64,000 nt of DNA from Aquamicrobium defluvii. GTDB lineage: Bacteria; Pseudomonadota; Alphaproteobacteria; Rhizobiales; Rhizobiaceae. The notes beneath the pieces were generated by a model. It had not been told where the DNA came from. It saw only the letters and a list, made by a program, of their open reading frames with translations, and ran no database searches. Below are positions 9,063-18,438 of this stretch, piece by piece. The DNA is taken from contig NZ_SNZF01000014.1 in NCBI RefSeq assembly GCF_004363725.1, forward strand, positions 44,116 to 108,115. The letters are read 5' to 3'. Each line of letters opens with the position of its first letter. Positions within the stretch are counted from its first letter, which is position 1. Position numbers and translations under genes: made by a program.

Positions 9063-10397
9063 ATGCGCAGCATTGCCATTGCCGAAGGTGAAGGGCTGAT
9101 GCCGTCCCGCTTCCCGCTGCTGCGCGACAGCGCCCTCATTTACGGGCGACTGCTGACCGTGGACGAACCGCATCTGATCGAACGCTACAACAAGGCGCTG
9201 AAGGCATTCGGCCTGCCGCCCACCGACCTGCAAGCCTTCGAGATCGACCGCACCGGCTTCTCGCCGCAGGTGGCGGAAGAACTGGGCGACCTGTCCTACC
9301 TCGACCCCCACGGCATCAACCGCCGCTTCATCATCCTCACCCCGGCGCAGATCGACCTGCCGGTCGTTCACACCGCATTTTCGAACACGTCTCAATTGAT
9401 GTTCGAGTTCATGAGCCGCAACCAGCGGGCCATCAACGCGCTCACCATCAAGGACGTGATCTACGGCGAGATCGACGACACGGTCTCGACCGTCGAGGAC
9501 ATCGAGGACCTGCTGTCCATCAGTCAGGTCGAGTTCCGTGTGCTTTCGGCCGAGGACGTGCTCGGCAAGGCGGCGGAACTCGGCACGCTGGTCGACCGCC
9601 TGAAGCAGGAGCCCGATGCCTGGCGCTACGACGACATGCTCCACCGCATGGTCGAGCTTGCCAAGGTATGCGGCGACATCCGCGAGAACGCGCTGGTTCC
9701 CGATCAGGTCATCTTCCGCCACAACGCCTACTGGACCAGCCATTTCGGCGGTCTTTACGTCTTTATCGACCCCGACACGACCACGGTGATCTGCGATCCG
9801 TCCGCGCCCGGCTTCCGCCGCTCGCGACCGTGGCAGGTCAGCTACCTCTCCATCTTCGACGCGGAACGCGTGTTCCGCTTCCTTGCCGAAACCGGCCGCC
9901 TCGAACTGCCGCGCGCCTCGTGGGTCGAGGCCTCCGGCTATCTGGAGCACCGCGCCGAGATGGTGGTGCGGGGCCTGATCCGCGAGTCCGAACCCAACCG
10001 GAACCTCTCGAATGTGGACAAGGTCTGGCTTCAGACCTGGATTCACAACAATGCCGAGCGGATCAATCAGGACGGCAACTTTCCTTTCCTGAATGCCGCC
10101 AAGCGCGAGATCAACCAGCTTGGCCAGCTGCGCATTGACGAGGTGTCGCCAGGGCAGCGCTTCCTCGTGGTGCGGGCAAGGCCGGACCATCCGGATGCGT
10201 GGCTCACCAACCGGCTGATCTCCGATTTCGTGCCATCCGACTTCGTCTCGCGCTACGTCTTCAACAAGCAGGGCTTCTACGCCGATTACGAGGGCTACAG
10301 CCAGAACTGGCGCGCCCATGTTGTGGACGTGCTGAAAACCGCATATCTCAAGGACAAGGCGGCGTTCCGTGCGCGCCTTTACGGTCTGACCGACTGA
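9063..10397 (+). CDS. Unknown 444-aa protein of the AAA-ATPase operon (DUF6638-like, from memory)
   Basis: A soluble protein of 444 residues, or 432 if ATG 9099 is used. The latter start has AAGGG at better spacing and gives MPSRFPLLRDSALIYGR, so it is a serious alternative. No signal peptide or membrane span is present. Aromatic-rich segments (FRHNAYWTSHFGGLYVFIDP, NKQGFYADYEGYSQNW) suggest a folded alpha/beta domain. I recall proteins of this kind being labelled DUF6638 next to AAA ATPases in Rhizobiales, but cannot confirm it. It lies 3 bases after the ATPase gene and 20 bases before the DUF2333 gene. Confidence 0.73.
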   Translation: MRSIAIAEGEGLMPSRFPLLRDSALIYGRLLTVDEPHLIERYNKALKAFGLPPTDLQAFEIDRTGFSPQVAEELGDLSYLDPHGINRRFIILTPAQIDLPVVHTAFSNTSQLMFEFMSRNQRAINALTIKDVIYGEIDDTVSTVEDIEDLLSISQVEFRVLSAEDVLGKAAELGTLVDRLKQEPDAWRYDDMLHRMVELAKVCGDIRENALVPDQVIFRHNAYWTSHFGGLYVFIDPDTTTVICDPSAPGFRRSRPWQVSYLSIFDAERVFRFLAETGRLELPRASWVEASGYLEHRAEMVVRGLIRESEPNRNLSNVDKVWLQTWIHNNAERINQDGNFPFLNAAKREINQLGQLRIDEVSPGQRFLVVRARPDHPDAWLTNRLISDFVPSDFVSRYVFNKQGFYADYEGYSQNWRAHVVDVLKTAYLKDKAAFRARLYGLTD

Positions 10398-10417
10398 ACC
10401 GCAGAAGGGTGCAACGC

Positions 10418-11551
10418 ATGCTCGATCCGGTCGTGAACTTCATAACCCAGATTTTCCACTGGATCGGACGAGGCATCGGCTTCGTCATCGGCATCATCCT
10501 GTGGCCCTTCATGTGGATCGGACGCTGGTATCTCCAGCGCGGCCTGATCCTGAAGGCCGTGCTCGGCGGCGTCCTCGCCATCATCGTGGCCATGTATGGC
10601 TATTTCTTCTACGTCACCCAGTTCTGGACCAATTTCGATCCGGATTATCCGGCAGCGCTTGTCGATGCCCGCGGCACCACAGGTGCCGGCGATCCGGTTA
10701 CCCCCGCCGCGATTTCGGCAACGGTCGGTGGCGAGCCTGCCCCCACCTGCAAGCCGTCTGCAATCGCCGCCACCTCGGCAGATCTGATCGACTTCAACGT
10801 CAACCAGAATGCCTGGATTTCCTCCATGGTGCTGTCCAAGATCGGCCTGTTCGGCATCGAGTGGAAGAACACACCTTTCCTCGACAACAAGGCAGCCTTC
10901 CAGCTTGGCATCAACAATGCCCTGCGCCGCACCAGCACGGAGCTTGTCGACACGCTCGGCCGCGTGCGCGGCACCTCTCAGATCGACCAGAACCTGCAGG
11001 ATGCGCGCACCGCCCTCGCCTGGAGCGAAACCGCCTGGTACATCGGCTGGCGCGGGCCGACCCGCCCCTCCCCCAGCGTTTACCGCGAAGCGATCACCAA
11101 GCTGCGCGCCTTCAACGCCAGCCTTGAGAGATGCCAGTCAACTTTCGATGCGCGCGCCGACAACCTCATGCAGTTCCTCGACCGTATCGCCGGCGACATC
11201 GGCTCGACCTCAGACATCCTGCGCCAGCGCATAGAAGCGTCGGATGCCGGCTGGTTCGACCTGCGCGCCGACGACCGCTTCTGGTTCGCATACGGCCAGC
11301 TCTATGCCTATTACGGCATTCTCGTCGCTGCCCGTTCGGACTTCGGATCAGTAATCGCGGAGCGTAACCTGACGGCGCTGTGGACGCGCATGGAAGGCCA
11401 GTTGCGCGCTTCGCTCAACGTGCAACCGTGGATCATCTCCAACGGCAACGAGTCGAGCGCCTTCTTCCCCTCCCATCTGGCGACCATGGGGTTCAACCTC
11501 TTGCAGGTGCGCTCCAACATCGTGGAACTCCGCTCGATCCTCGACAGGTAA
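10418..11551 (+). CDS. DUF2333 membrane-anchored protein, last gene of the AAA-ATPase operon
   Basis: A 377-residue protein. Its N-terminus has two hydrophobic stretches ([16 protein letters not shown] and [20 protein letters not shown]), followed by a large domain that should face the periplasm. That domain contains the DUF2333 pattern ([34 protein letters not shown]). ATG 10418 follows AGAAGGG at good spacing. It is the only clear membrane component of the operon and could anchor the ATPase and coiled-coil proteins to the inner membrane. The family's function is not known to me; the anchoring model is inference. Confidence 0.8.
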   Translation: MLDPVVNFITQIFHWIGRGIGFVIGIILWPFMWIGRWYLQRGLILKAVLGGVLAIIVAMYGYFFYVTQFWTNFDPDYPAALVDARGTTGAGDPVTPAAISATVGGEPAPTCKPSAIAATSADLIDFNVNQNAWISSMVLSKIGLFGIEWKNTPFLDNKAAFQLGINNALRRTSTELVDTLGRVRGTSQIDQNLQDARTALAWSETAWYIGWRGPTRPSPSVYREAITKLRAFNASLERCQSTFDARADNLMQFLDRIAGDIGSTSDILRQRIEASDAGWFDLRADDRFWFAYGQLYAYYGILVAARSDFGSVIAERNLTALWTRMEGQLRASLNVQPWIISNGNESSAFFPSHLATMGFNLLQVRSNIVELRSILDR

Positions 11552-11691
11552 GGCAGGCGGGGCGCGTCGCCGCCCTGTCGTTTTCTGTTTATTGCGCGCC
11601 TGTTTTGGAATGGCGAAAGCCGGCTCTCGCGGGTTTCTATCCATGCTCCGGGCAGCCGGTCTCGGTGAGAAGAGAAAACGGGGACACATTT

Positions 11692-13371
11692 ATGGCCGAA
11701 GTGAAATCCGACATTCAGATCGCGCGCACCGCAAACAAGAAGCCGATCCAGGAGGTGGGCGCGAAGATCGGCATCCCGGCCGGGGACCTGCTTCCCTTCG
11801 GGCACGACAAGGCCAAGATTTCGGCCGGGTTCATCAAGTCCATTCAGGGCAACCAGACTGGCAAGCTGGTCCTCGTCACCGCCATCAACCCCACTCCAGC
11901 GGGAGAAGGCAAGACCACGACCACCGTCGGCCTCGGCGATGGCCTCAACCGCATCGGCAAGAAGGCGATCGTCTGCATCCGCGAGGCTTCGCTCGGCCCC
12001 AATTTCGGCATGAAGGGCGGCGCCGCCGGCGGCGGCTATGCGCAGGTCGTGCCCATGGACGACATGAACCTGCACTTCACCGGCGATTTCCACGCCATCA
12101 CCTCGGCCCACAACCTCCTGTCGGCATTGATCGACAACCATATCTACTGGGGCAACGAACTCGGCATCGACACCCGCCGCGTGGCCTGGCGGCGCGTCAT
12201 GGACATGAACGACCGGGCGCTGCGCCAGATCGTGGTGTCGCTGGGCGGCGTGGCCAACGGCTACCCGCGCGAAGCGGGCTTCGACATCACCGTCGCTTCG
12301 GAGGTGATGGCGATCCTGTGCCTGGCGCGCGACCTGAGGGATCTCGAGCAGCGGCTGGGCGACATCATCATCGCCTACCGCCGCGACAAGAGCCCGGTCT
12401 TCGCCCGCGACCTGAAAGCCCACCGGCCCATGGCCGTGCTGCTCAAGGACGCGATCCAGCCCAACCTCGTGCAGACGCTCGAGAACAACCCTGCCTTCGT
12501 GCATGGCGGCCCCTTCGCCAACATTGCCCATGGCTGCAACTCGGTGATGGCGACCTCGACCGCGCTCAGGCTCGCCGACTATGTGGTGACGGAGGCCGGC
12601 TTCGGCGCGGATCTCGGCGCGGAAAAATTCTTCGACATCAAGTGCCGCAAGGCAGGGCTGAAGCCGGCGGCTGCCGTGATCGTGGCCACGGTGCGCGCCC
12701 TGAAGATGAACGGCGGGGTGAAGAAGGAGGATCTCGGCGCCGAGAACATCGAGGCGGTCGTCAGGGGCTGCGCCAATCTCGGCCGCCATATCGAGAATGT
12801 GAAGCAGTTCGGCGTGCCGGCCATCGTTGCGATCAACCACTTCCACACCGACACCGACGCAGAGATTCAGGCAGTGAAGGATTTCGTCGAGACGATGGGC
12901 GAGGAAGCGGTGCTGTGCAGGCACTGGGCGCAGGGCTCGGCCGGCATAGAGGAGCTGGCGCACAAGGTCGTGGAACTGGCCGAATCCGGGCGCTCCCAGT
13001 TTGCGCCGCTTTACGCCGACGATCTCGGCCTGTTCGACAAGATCGACACCATCGTCAAGCGCATCTATCGCGGCTCCGGCGCAATCGCAGACAAGTCGGT
13101 GCGCGACCAGCTCCACCTGTGGGAAAGCCAGGGCTACGGCAGCCTGCCCGTATGTATGGCCAAGACGCAGTATTCCTTCTCGACCGACCCAAATCTTCGC
13201 GGTGCGCCGACCGGACATACGGTTGCGGTGCGCGAGGTTCGCTTGTCGGCCGGGGCCGGTTTCGTCGTGGCGATCTGCGGCGAGATCATGACCATGCCCG
13301 GCCTGCCCTCGAAGCCATCGTCCGACAATATCTACCTGAATGAGGATGGCGAGATCGAGGGCCTGAGCTGA
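11692..13371 (+). CDS. fhs: Formate-tetrahydrofolate ligase
   Basis: A 559-residue cytoplasmic enzyme that joins formate to tetrahydrofolate at the cost of ATP, giving 10-formyl-THF for one-carbon metabolism. The P-loop TPAGEGKTT is at residues 68-76, and the family patterns [20 protein letters not shown] and [13 protein letters not shown] are present. ATG 11692 is chosen because [11 protein letters not shown] begins the conserved N-terminus; the open frame extends upstream but is not family-like. Length matches the usual 555-560. The link to demethylation of choline-derived methyl groups nearby is plausible but speculative. Confidence 0.95.
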   Translation: MAEVKSDIQIARTANKKPIQEVGAKIGIPAGDLLPFGHDKAKISAGFIKSIQGNQTGKLVLVTAINPTPAGEGKTTTTVGLGDGLNRIGKKAIVCIREASLGPNFGMKGGAAGGGYAQVVPMDDMNLHFTGDFHAITSAHNLLSALIDNHIYWGNELGIDTRRVAWRRVMDMNDRALRQIVVSLGGVANGYPREAGFDITVASEVMAILCLARDLRDLEQRLGDIIIAYRRDKSPVFARDLKAHRPMAVLLKDAIQPNLVQTLENNPAFVHGGPFANIAHGCNSVMATSTALRLADYVVTEAGFGADLGAEKFFDIKCRKAGLKPAAAVIVATVRALKMNGGVKKEDLGAENIEAVVRGCANLGRHIENVKQFGVPAIVAINHFHTDTDAEIQAVKDFVETMGEEAVLCRHWAQGSAGIEELAHKVVELAESGRSQFAPLYADDLGLFDKIDTIVKRIYRGSGAIADKSVRDQLHLWESQGYGSLPVCMAKTQYSFSTDPNLRGAPTGHTVAVREVRLSAGAGFVVAICGEIMTMPGLPSKPSSDNIYLNEDGEIEGLS

Positions 13372-13415
13372 GGTTCCTGCGCCCGCTTCATAACCGCATC
13401 AGGCAAGGTTCCGGA

Positions 13416-13441
13416 GCCGGTGCCATCAGGCGCCGGCTTTC
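13416..13441 (+). terminator. fhs terminator
   Basis: The stem GCCGGTGCC/GGCGCCGGC (one G-T wobble) with loop ATCA is followed by TTTCTTTC, directly after fhs and before the next gene. Confidence 0.7.
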
Positions 13442-13459
13442 TTTCGATGGAGACGATAC

Positions 13460-14512
13460 ATGCGCAAGTCGATCGAACGGATAGAGGCGGACACGGAAGG
13501 GGTATCCTACGATTTCCCGGTCTATCGGTTCGAGGGTTCGGCACGGCATGCGCCTTCCGCCTATCTTCAGGCCGCCCTTCATGCTGGCGAACTGCCCGGC
13601 ACCGTCGCCATTGATGCGCTGATGCCTCTGCTCTCAGCCGCGGAAAAAGAGGGCCGCATTCGCGGTGCGATCACCCTCGTGCCATGGGCCAACCCCGTCG
13701 GCCGCGCGCAATATCACTTCGCCGCCCATGAGGGACGGTTTCATCTCGGCACCCGCACCAACTTCAACCGGGATTTCCTGCTGCTGGAGAAACCGGACCC
13801 GGCGCTTTTGCCGGATGAGTCGACGCTTTCGACCACCGACCAGCGGCTGAAGGCACGGCTGCTGAAGCTCTCGCTCGGTCACGACATCGTGCTCGACCTG
13901 CACTGCGACGACGAAGGCGTGCCCTATCTCTACGTGCCCGAACCGCTATGGCCGGCAATGGCGGACTGCGCCGCCACCATGGGCGTGGAGGCCGTGCTTC
14001 TGTGGCAGGACGAGTGCGGCTCGGCTTTCGATGAAGCCTCGATCAATCCCTATCTTGGCGGCAACAGGGCCGAGTTGCAACGCAAGGTCGTCGCAACGGT
14101 CGAGTATCGGGGCATGGCCGATGTCGATGCCGGTCTTGCCCGGCAGGATGCCGGGGGCCTCTACCGCCTGCTCGTCGCACGCGGTGTGATCGAGGACGCG
14201 TCGCTCCCGCCTCCCGGTCCGTTCGGGGGCATCGTCGCACCTCTGGAAAACGTCGAGATGACGGCTGCGCCGAAGGCCGGCGCGGTCCTGTATCACGTGA
14301 GGCCCGGCGACCGGGTGGAGCGCGGCGCAAGGCTCGCCACCATCGTGCACGCGCCGGGCGAACCGGATGGCCGCACGGAAGTGATTGCACCGCAGGCGGG
14401 CTATATCCTCACCCGGCGCGGCCATCGCATCACGCGCAGCGGCGAAGACCTGCTCAAGCTCATTGGCAGCGAGCGCAGCGCCGACGCCCGCTCCGGAACC
14501 CTTGAAGCCTGA
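13460..14512 (+). CDS. Succinylglutamate desuccinylase/aspartoacylase-family zinc hydrolase
   Basis: A 350-residue M14-like zinc enzyme. The metal ligands appear as HAGE (H41, E44) and DLHCDDE (H148), the AstE/aspartoacylase arrangement. The C-terminal region (APKAGAVLYHVRPGDRVERG, then EVIAPQAGYILTR) has the small beta domain with a biotinyl-lipoyl-like hairpin seen in this family. The enzyme would cleave an N-acyl amino acid or similar amide; the substrate is not fixed by the sequence. It stands alone between the fhs terminator and the trp leader, so context does not help. Confidence 0.78.
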   Translation: MRKSIERIEADTEGVSYDFPVYRFEGSARHAPSAYLQAALHAGELPGTVAIDALMPLLSAAEKEGRIRGAITLVPWANPVGRAQYHFAAHEGRFHLGTRTNFNRDFLLLEKPDPALLPDESTLSTTDQRLKARLLKLSLGHDIVLDLHCDDEGVPYLYVPEPLWPAMADCAATMGVEAVLLWQDECGSAFDEASINPYLGGNRAELQRKVVATVEYRGMADVDAGLARQDAGGLYRLLVARGVIEDASLPPPGPFGGIVAPLENVEMTAAPKAGAVLYHVRPGDRVERGARLATIVHAPGEPDGRTEVIAPQAGYILTRRGHRITRSGEDLLKLIGSERSADARSGTLEA

Positions 14513-14528
14513 ACCATCGCGAATCCGC

Positions 14529-14557
14529 TTGCCGGGCTCCGCGAAGGCCGCTATGGA
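14529..14557 (+). promoter_or_regulatory. trp promoter giving a leaderless trpL
   Basis: TTGCCG (14529-14534) and TATGGA (14552-14557) are separated by 17 bases. Transcription would start six or seven bases later, at or next to the trpL ATG at 14564, so the leader ORF would be leaderless as described for Sinorhizobium trpL. Confidence 0.6.
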
Positions 14558-14563
14558 ATGCGC

Positions 14564-14608
14564 ATGAACACGCACTTCTCGACCTTTGCTTGGTGGTGGG
14601 CCTGCTGA
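14564..14608 (+). CDS. trpL: trp operon leader peptide
   Basis: A 14-codon ORF encoding MNTHFSTFAWWWAC. Three consecutive Trp codons (14591-14599) sit just before the end, the hallmark of a ribosome-mediated trp attenuator. Length and Trp position match the 14-residue rhizobial peTrpL. When Trp-tRNA is scarce the ribosome stalls on the Trp codons and lets the antiterminator form. In Sinorhizobium the released leader RNA and peptide also act in trans; whether that holds here is unknown. Confidence 0.88.
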   Translation: MNTHFSTFAWWWAC

Positions 14609-14610
14609 AA

Positions 14611-14677
14611 GCGGCCTTCTGAGCGCGTGCGCGTGAAAATGGTGGGTGGCCGCAACGGAAGTCCGGGCGGCCATTTT
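14611..14677 (+). terminator. trp attenuator (antiterminator/terminator pair)
   Basis: The terminator stem is TGGCCGC (14647-14653) with GCGGCCA (14667-14673), followed by TTTT. The competing antiterminator is GCGGCC (14611-14616), just after the trpL stop, pairing with GGCCGC (14648-14653). The two foldings exclude each other, as required for attenuation of the downstream trpE(G). Confidence 0.8.
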
Positions 14678-14725
14678 ACGTTTCAGCCCCCGAGGTCCGT
14701 TGCCAGACAACAAACGGAGAAGGCA

Positions 14726-16915
14726 ATGACGGTGGAAATTCTCGAGAACGGGGCAGAGCGCTTCACCACGGCAGGGGGTATCGCAATCACCCACCAGCGG
14801 CATGAACGGCCCTATGCCGGCGCGATCGAAGCTTATATCGACGGGCTCAATTCACGGCGCGGCGCGGTCTTCTCCTCGAACTACGAATATCCGGGCCGCT
14901 ACACACGCTGGGACACCGCCATCATCGACCCGCCGCTGGTCATTTCCGCGCGCGGCCGCGCCATGCGCATCGAGGCGCTGAACAAGCGGGGCGAGGCTTT
15001 GCTGCCGGTCCTCCAGGCTGCCGTTTCCGGGCTTTCCGATGTCCGGATCACGCGGTCGACCGGCGATCTCATCCTCATCGAGGTGAACAAGCCGGATCGT
15101 ATTTTCACCGAGGAAGAGCGCAGCCGCGCACCTTCCGTGTTCACCGTTCTGCGTGCCGTCACCGCCCTTTTCCATACGGCCGACGACAGCAGTCTCGGCC
15201 TCTACGGTGCCTTCGGCTACGATCTCGCCTTCCAGTTCGATCCGGTCGAGTACAAACTTAAGCGGTCGGAAAGCCAGCGCGATCTCGTGCTATTCCTGCC
15301 GGACGAAATCCTCGTCGTCGACCATCATGCAGCCAGGGCATGGACCGACCGCTACGACTACGCAGGCAATGGATTCTCGACCGAGGGCCTGCCGCGCGAG
15401 ACGCCGGACGCGCCTTTCGTACCTTCCGACCGTATTCCGCCGCGCGGCGACCACCAGCCCGGCGAATATGCGTCTCTGGTTCGCGGCGCCATGGCGAGCT
15501 TCAAGCGCGGTGACCTGTTCGAGGTGGTGCCGGGCCAGACCTTCTACGAGCGCTGCGAAACGCAGCCATCCGACATCGCCCGCCGGCTCAAGACCATCAA
15601 CCCCTCCCCCTATTCCTTCTTCATCAATCTGGGCGAAGGGGAATATCTTGTCGGCGCTTCGCCGGAAATGTTCGTTCGCGTCAGCGGCCGGCGTGTCGAG
15701 ACCTGCCCGATCTCGGGCACCATCAGGCGCGGCAAGGACGCCATCGAGGATGCGGAGCAGATCATCAGCCTGCTCAACTCCAAGAAGGACGAAAGCGAGC
15801 TGACCATGTGCTCGGACGTCGACCGCAACGACAAGAGCCGGGTCTGCGAGCCGGGTTCGGTGCGCGTCATCGGCCGGCGCCAGATCGAGATGTATTCGCG
15901 CCTCATCCATACGGTCGACCATATCGAGGGCCGGCTGCGTGAGGGTATGGACGCTTTCGATGCGTTTCTCAGCCATGCATGGGCCGTTACCGTCACCGGT
16001 GCGCCGAAATTGTGGGCTATGCGCTTCATCGAGAACAACGAGAAGAGCCCCCGCGCCTGGTATGGCGGGGCCATCGGCATGGTGCATTTCAACGGCGCCC
16101 TCAATACCGGCCTTACCCTGCGCACCATCCGCATCAAGGACGGCATCGCCGAAGTGCGCGCCGGGGCCACGCTGCTGTTCGATTCCGTCCCCGAGGACGA
16201 GGAAGCCGAAACCGAACTGAAGGCATCCGCCATGCTCTCCGCCATCCGCGACGCAAAAGCCGGCAACGCCACCGCGACCGAACGGACCACCGCCCGCGTC
16301 GGCGAGGGACTGAACATCCTGCTGGTCGACCATGAGGACAGCTTCGTCCATACGCTGGCCAATTATTTCCGCCAGACCGGCGCCAATGTCTCCACGGTGC
16401 GCACGCCTGTGGCCGATACGCTCTTCGATGAGCTGAAGCCGGATCTGGTGGTGCTGTCGCCCGGCCCCGGCATGCCGAAGGATTTCGATTGCGCCTCCAC
16501 CATAAAAAAGGCGCGCCAGCGCAAGCTGCCGATCTTCGGCGTCTGCCTTGGCCTTCAGGCGCTTGCCGAAGCCTATGGCGGCGAGTTGCGCCAGCTCGCC
16601 GTCCCCGTTCACGGCAAGCCGTCCCGCATCCGCGTATCGAAACCGGGCATCATCTTCTCCGGCCTGCCGAAGGAGGTGACGGTCGGGCGCTATCATTCGA
16701 TCTTCGCCGATCCGGCCCGCCTGCCGCGCGAATTCGAGGTGACGGCGACCAGCGAGGACGGCACCATCATGGCCTTCGAGCACAGCAAGGAGCCGGTCGC
16801 GGCCGTTCAGTTCCACCCCGAATCGATCATGACGCTGGGTGGCGATGCCGGCATGCGCATGATCGAGAACGTTGTGGCCCACCTTCCCCGCAAGGCCCGC
16901 GAAAAAGCGGCCTGA
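14726..16915 (+). CDS. trpE(G): Fused anthranilate synthase TrpE-TrpG
   Basis: A 729-residue fusion that makes anthranilate from chorismate and glutamine, the first step of tryptophan synthesis. The TrpE part covers about residues 1-520 ([39 protein letters not shown]). The glutamine amidotransferase part starts near [19 protein letters not shown] and carries the catalytic Cys in GVCLGLQA and the His in QFHPES. The fusion and its length are typical of Rhizobiales. ATG 14726 follows GGAGAAGG; longer readings run into the attenuator. Expression is controlled by trpL attenuation. Confidence 0.95.
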   Translation: MTVEILENGAERFTTAGGIAITHQRHERPYAGAIEAYIDGLNSRRGAVFSSNYEYPGRYTRWDTAIIDPPLVISARGRAMRIEALNKRGEALLPVLQAAVSGLSDVRITRSTGDLILIEVNKPDRIFTEEERSRAPSVFTVLRAVTALFHTADDSSLGLYGAFGYDLAFQFDPVEYKLKRSESQRDLVLFLPDEILVVDHHAARAWTDRYDYAGNGFSTEGLPRETPDAPFVPSDRIPPRGDHQPGEYASLVRGAMASFKRGDLFEVVPGQTFYERCETQPSDIARRLKTINPSPYSFFINLGEGEYLVGASPEMFVRVSGRRVETCPISGTIRRGKDAIEDAEQIISLLNSKKDESELTMCSDVDRNDKSRVCEPGSVRVIGRRQIEMYSRLIHTVDHIEGRLREGMDAFDAFLSHAWAVTVTGAPKLWAMRFIENNEKSPRAWYGGAIGMVHFNGALNTGLTLRTIRIKDGIAEVRAGATLLFDSVPEDEEAETELKASAMLSAIRDAKAGNATATERTTARVGEGLNILLVDHEDSFVHTLANYFRQTGANVSTVRTPVADTLFDELKPDLVVLSPGPGMPKDFDCASTIKKARQRKLPIFGVCLGLQALAEAYGGELRQLAVPVHGKPSRIRVSKPGIIFSGLPKEVTVGRYHSIFADPARLPREFEVTATSEDGTIMAFEHSKEPVAAVQFHPESIMTLGGDAGMRMIENVVAHLPRKAREKAA

Positions 16916-16936
16916 CCCGCACCGAAGGCCGCCGGA

Positions 16937-17875
16937 ATGGAGATGGAACGCGTGCATCACGACACGAAAGCTTCAAAGCGCAGGGTGCAGACCCTCGCCT
17001 TCTGGTCGATCGTGGTCGCGCTCGGCGTCATGGGACTGAAATTCGTCGCATGGCGCATGACCGGCTCCGTCGCACTTTATTCCGACTCCCTGGAATCGAT
17101 CGTCAACGTCATCACCGCGGGGGCGACGCTGTGGGCCATCCGCGTCAGCCACAAGCCGGCCGACAGCGACCATCCCTTCGGCCACCACAAGGCGGAATAT
17201 TTCTCCGCCGTGCTGGAGGGCGTCCTCATCGTCGTGGCCGCCCTGCTCATCGTGGCGCAGGTCTGGGAATCGATCCGCGCGCCGCAACCCATGGAGCAGC
17301 CGTGGGAGGGTCTTGCGGTAAATGGCGGCGCCGCCGCCATCAACGCGGCCTGGGCGATGCTCCTGATCCGATCCGGCCGCAAGGCCAGATCGCCCGCGCT
17401 CGTGGCGGACGGCCAGCACATCATGACCGATGTCGTCACCTCGGTCGGCGTCATCGCCGGCCTTGTGGCCTCGGTCTTCACCGGATGGCATGTGCTCGAC
17501 CCGCTGCTGGCTCTGATCGTGGCGCTCAACATCCTCTATCAGGGCTGGAAGGTGATGGGGGATTCGCTGAACGGCCTCATGGATCGCAGCGTCGACATGG
17601 AGGAGCAGATGCGCATCCGCGACATCATCTCGGTCAATTCGAAAGGCGCACTTGAGGTTCACGACCTCAAGACCCGCATCGCCGGACGGGCGACGTTCAT
17701 CGAGTTCCATATGGTGGTGGACGCTGACATGCCGGTTGGCGATGCACATGTCATCTGCGACCGCATCGAGGATGCGCTGAAGGCAGAAAACCCCTCCGTA
17801 CGCGTCACCATCCATGTCGAGCCGGATGACGAGGCGAAGCTGCCAAAGGGCAGCGTTGCGGTTCCCTTCGCCTGA
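16937..17875 (+). CDS. Cation diffusion facilitator (CDF) transporter
   Basis: A 312-residue inner-membrane metal/proton antiporter with about six membrane spans and a C-terminal cytoplasmic domain ending VRVTIHVEPDDEAKLP. Motifs include HPFGHHKAEYFSA and the transmembrane-5 HxxxD (H161, D165 in DGQHIMTD). In transmembrane 2 the usual DxxxD reads D50-S-L-E-S54, so the second Asp is missing and a Glu sits beside it, which may shift metal selectivity. It starts 21 bases after trpE(G) and could be read through from it, though a functional link is not obvious. Confidence 0.87.
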   Translation: MEMERVHHDTKASKRRVQTLAFWSIVVALGVMGLKFVAWRMTGSVALYSDSLESIVNVITAGATLWAIRVSHKPADSDHPFGHHKAEYFSAVLEGVLIVVAALLIVAQVWESIRAPQPMEQPWEGLAVNGGAAAINAAWAMLLIRSGRKARSPALVADGQHIMTDVVTSVGVIAGLVASVFTGWHVLDPLLALIVALNILYQGWKVMGDSLNGLMDRSVDMEEQMRIRDIISVNSKGALEVHDLKTRIAGRATFIEFHMVVDADMPVGDAHVICDRIEDALKAENPSVRVTIHVEPDDEAKLPKGSVAVPFA

Positions 17876-18012
17876 ATCGTCTTCCCCGCCGGAACCGGCG
17901 GAGCCCTGCAAGGTTATGTCTGGCAAGGGTTATGCTTGCGCATTCCGTCAGGCTGCACGATCCTGTGACGAGCGGGGCATGGCAGGAGAGTGGACCGGCT
18001 GAGGAGGCTTCC

Positions 18013-18306
18013 ATGTATGGACTGATCGGGAAATTGCGGGCGGCACCCGGCAAGCGCGAGCAGCTTCTTGAACTCATTCTTCAGGCCACCGGCGCCATGC
18101 CGGGATGCCTCAGCTACGTCGTTGCCCGTGACCCGGCGGACACCTCGGCCCTGTGGGTGACGGAAGTCTGGACGGACGCGGAAAGCCACAAGGCGTCACT
18201 GCAACTGCCCCATGTTCAGGAAACGATCGCCAGGGCACGGCCGCTGGTGACGGGGTTCGAATTCCAGATCGAGACGGAACCGGCGGGCGGCGTCGGCCTT
18301 ACCTGA
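18013..18306 (+). CDS. Antibiotic biosynthesis monooxygenase (ABM)-fold protein
   Basis: A 97-residue small protein of the dimeric alpha-beta barrel type (MYGLIGKLRAAPGKREQLLE, then CLSYVVARDPADTSALWVTEVW). Such proteins are monooxygenases or quinol-interacting proteins of varied substrate. ATG 18013 follows GAGGAGG; the open frame upstream to 17932 is not family-like. It stands alone between the CDF gene and the AbrB gene, so its substrate cannot be inferred. Confidence 0.8.
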   Translation: MYGLIGKLRAAPGKREQLLELILQATGAMPGCLSYVVARDPADTSALWVTEVWTDAESHKASLQLPHVQETIARARPLVTGFEFQIETEPAGGVGLT

Positions 18307-18438
18307 AGCCGCCCACCATTACGGGTTCGCTTTCGCAGCGAAAAGATTCTATCACCGTTTCGCCAACCGGAACCGGCTGACAATCGCGCGGACGCGGCCT
18401 GTCGCCACGTCCTTTTATCTCGTTGCCCGCAATCGATT

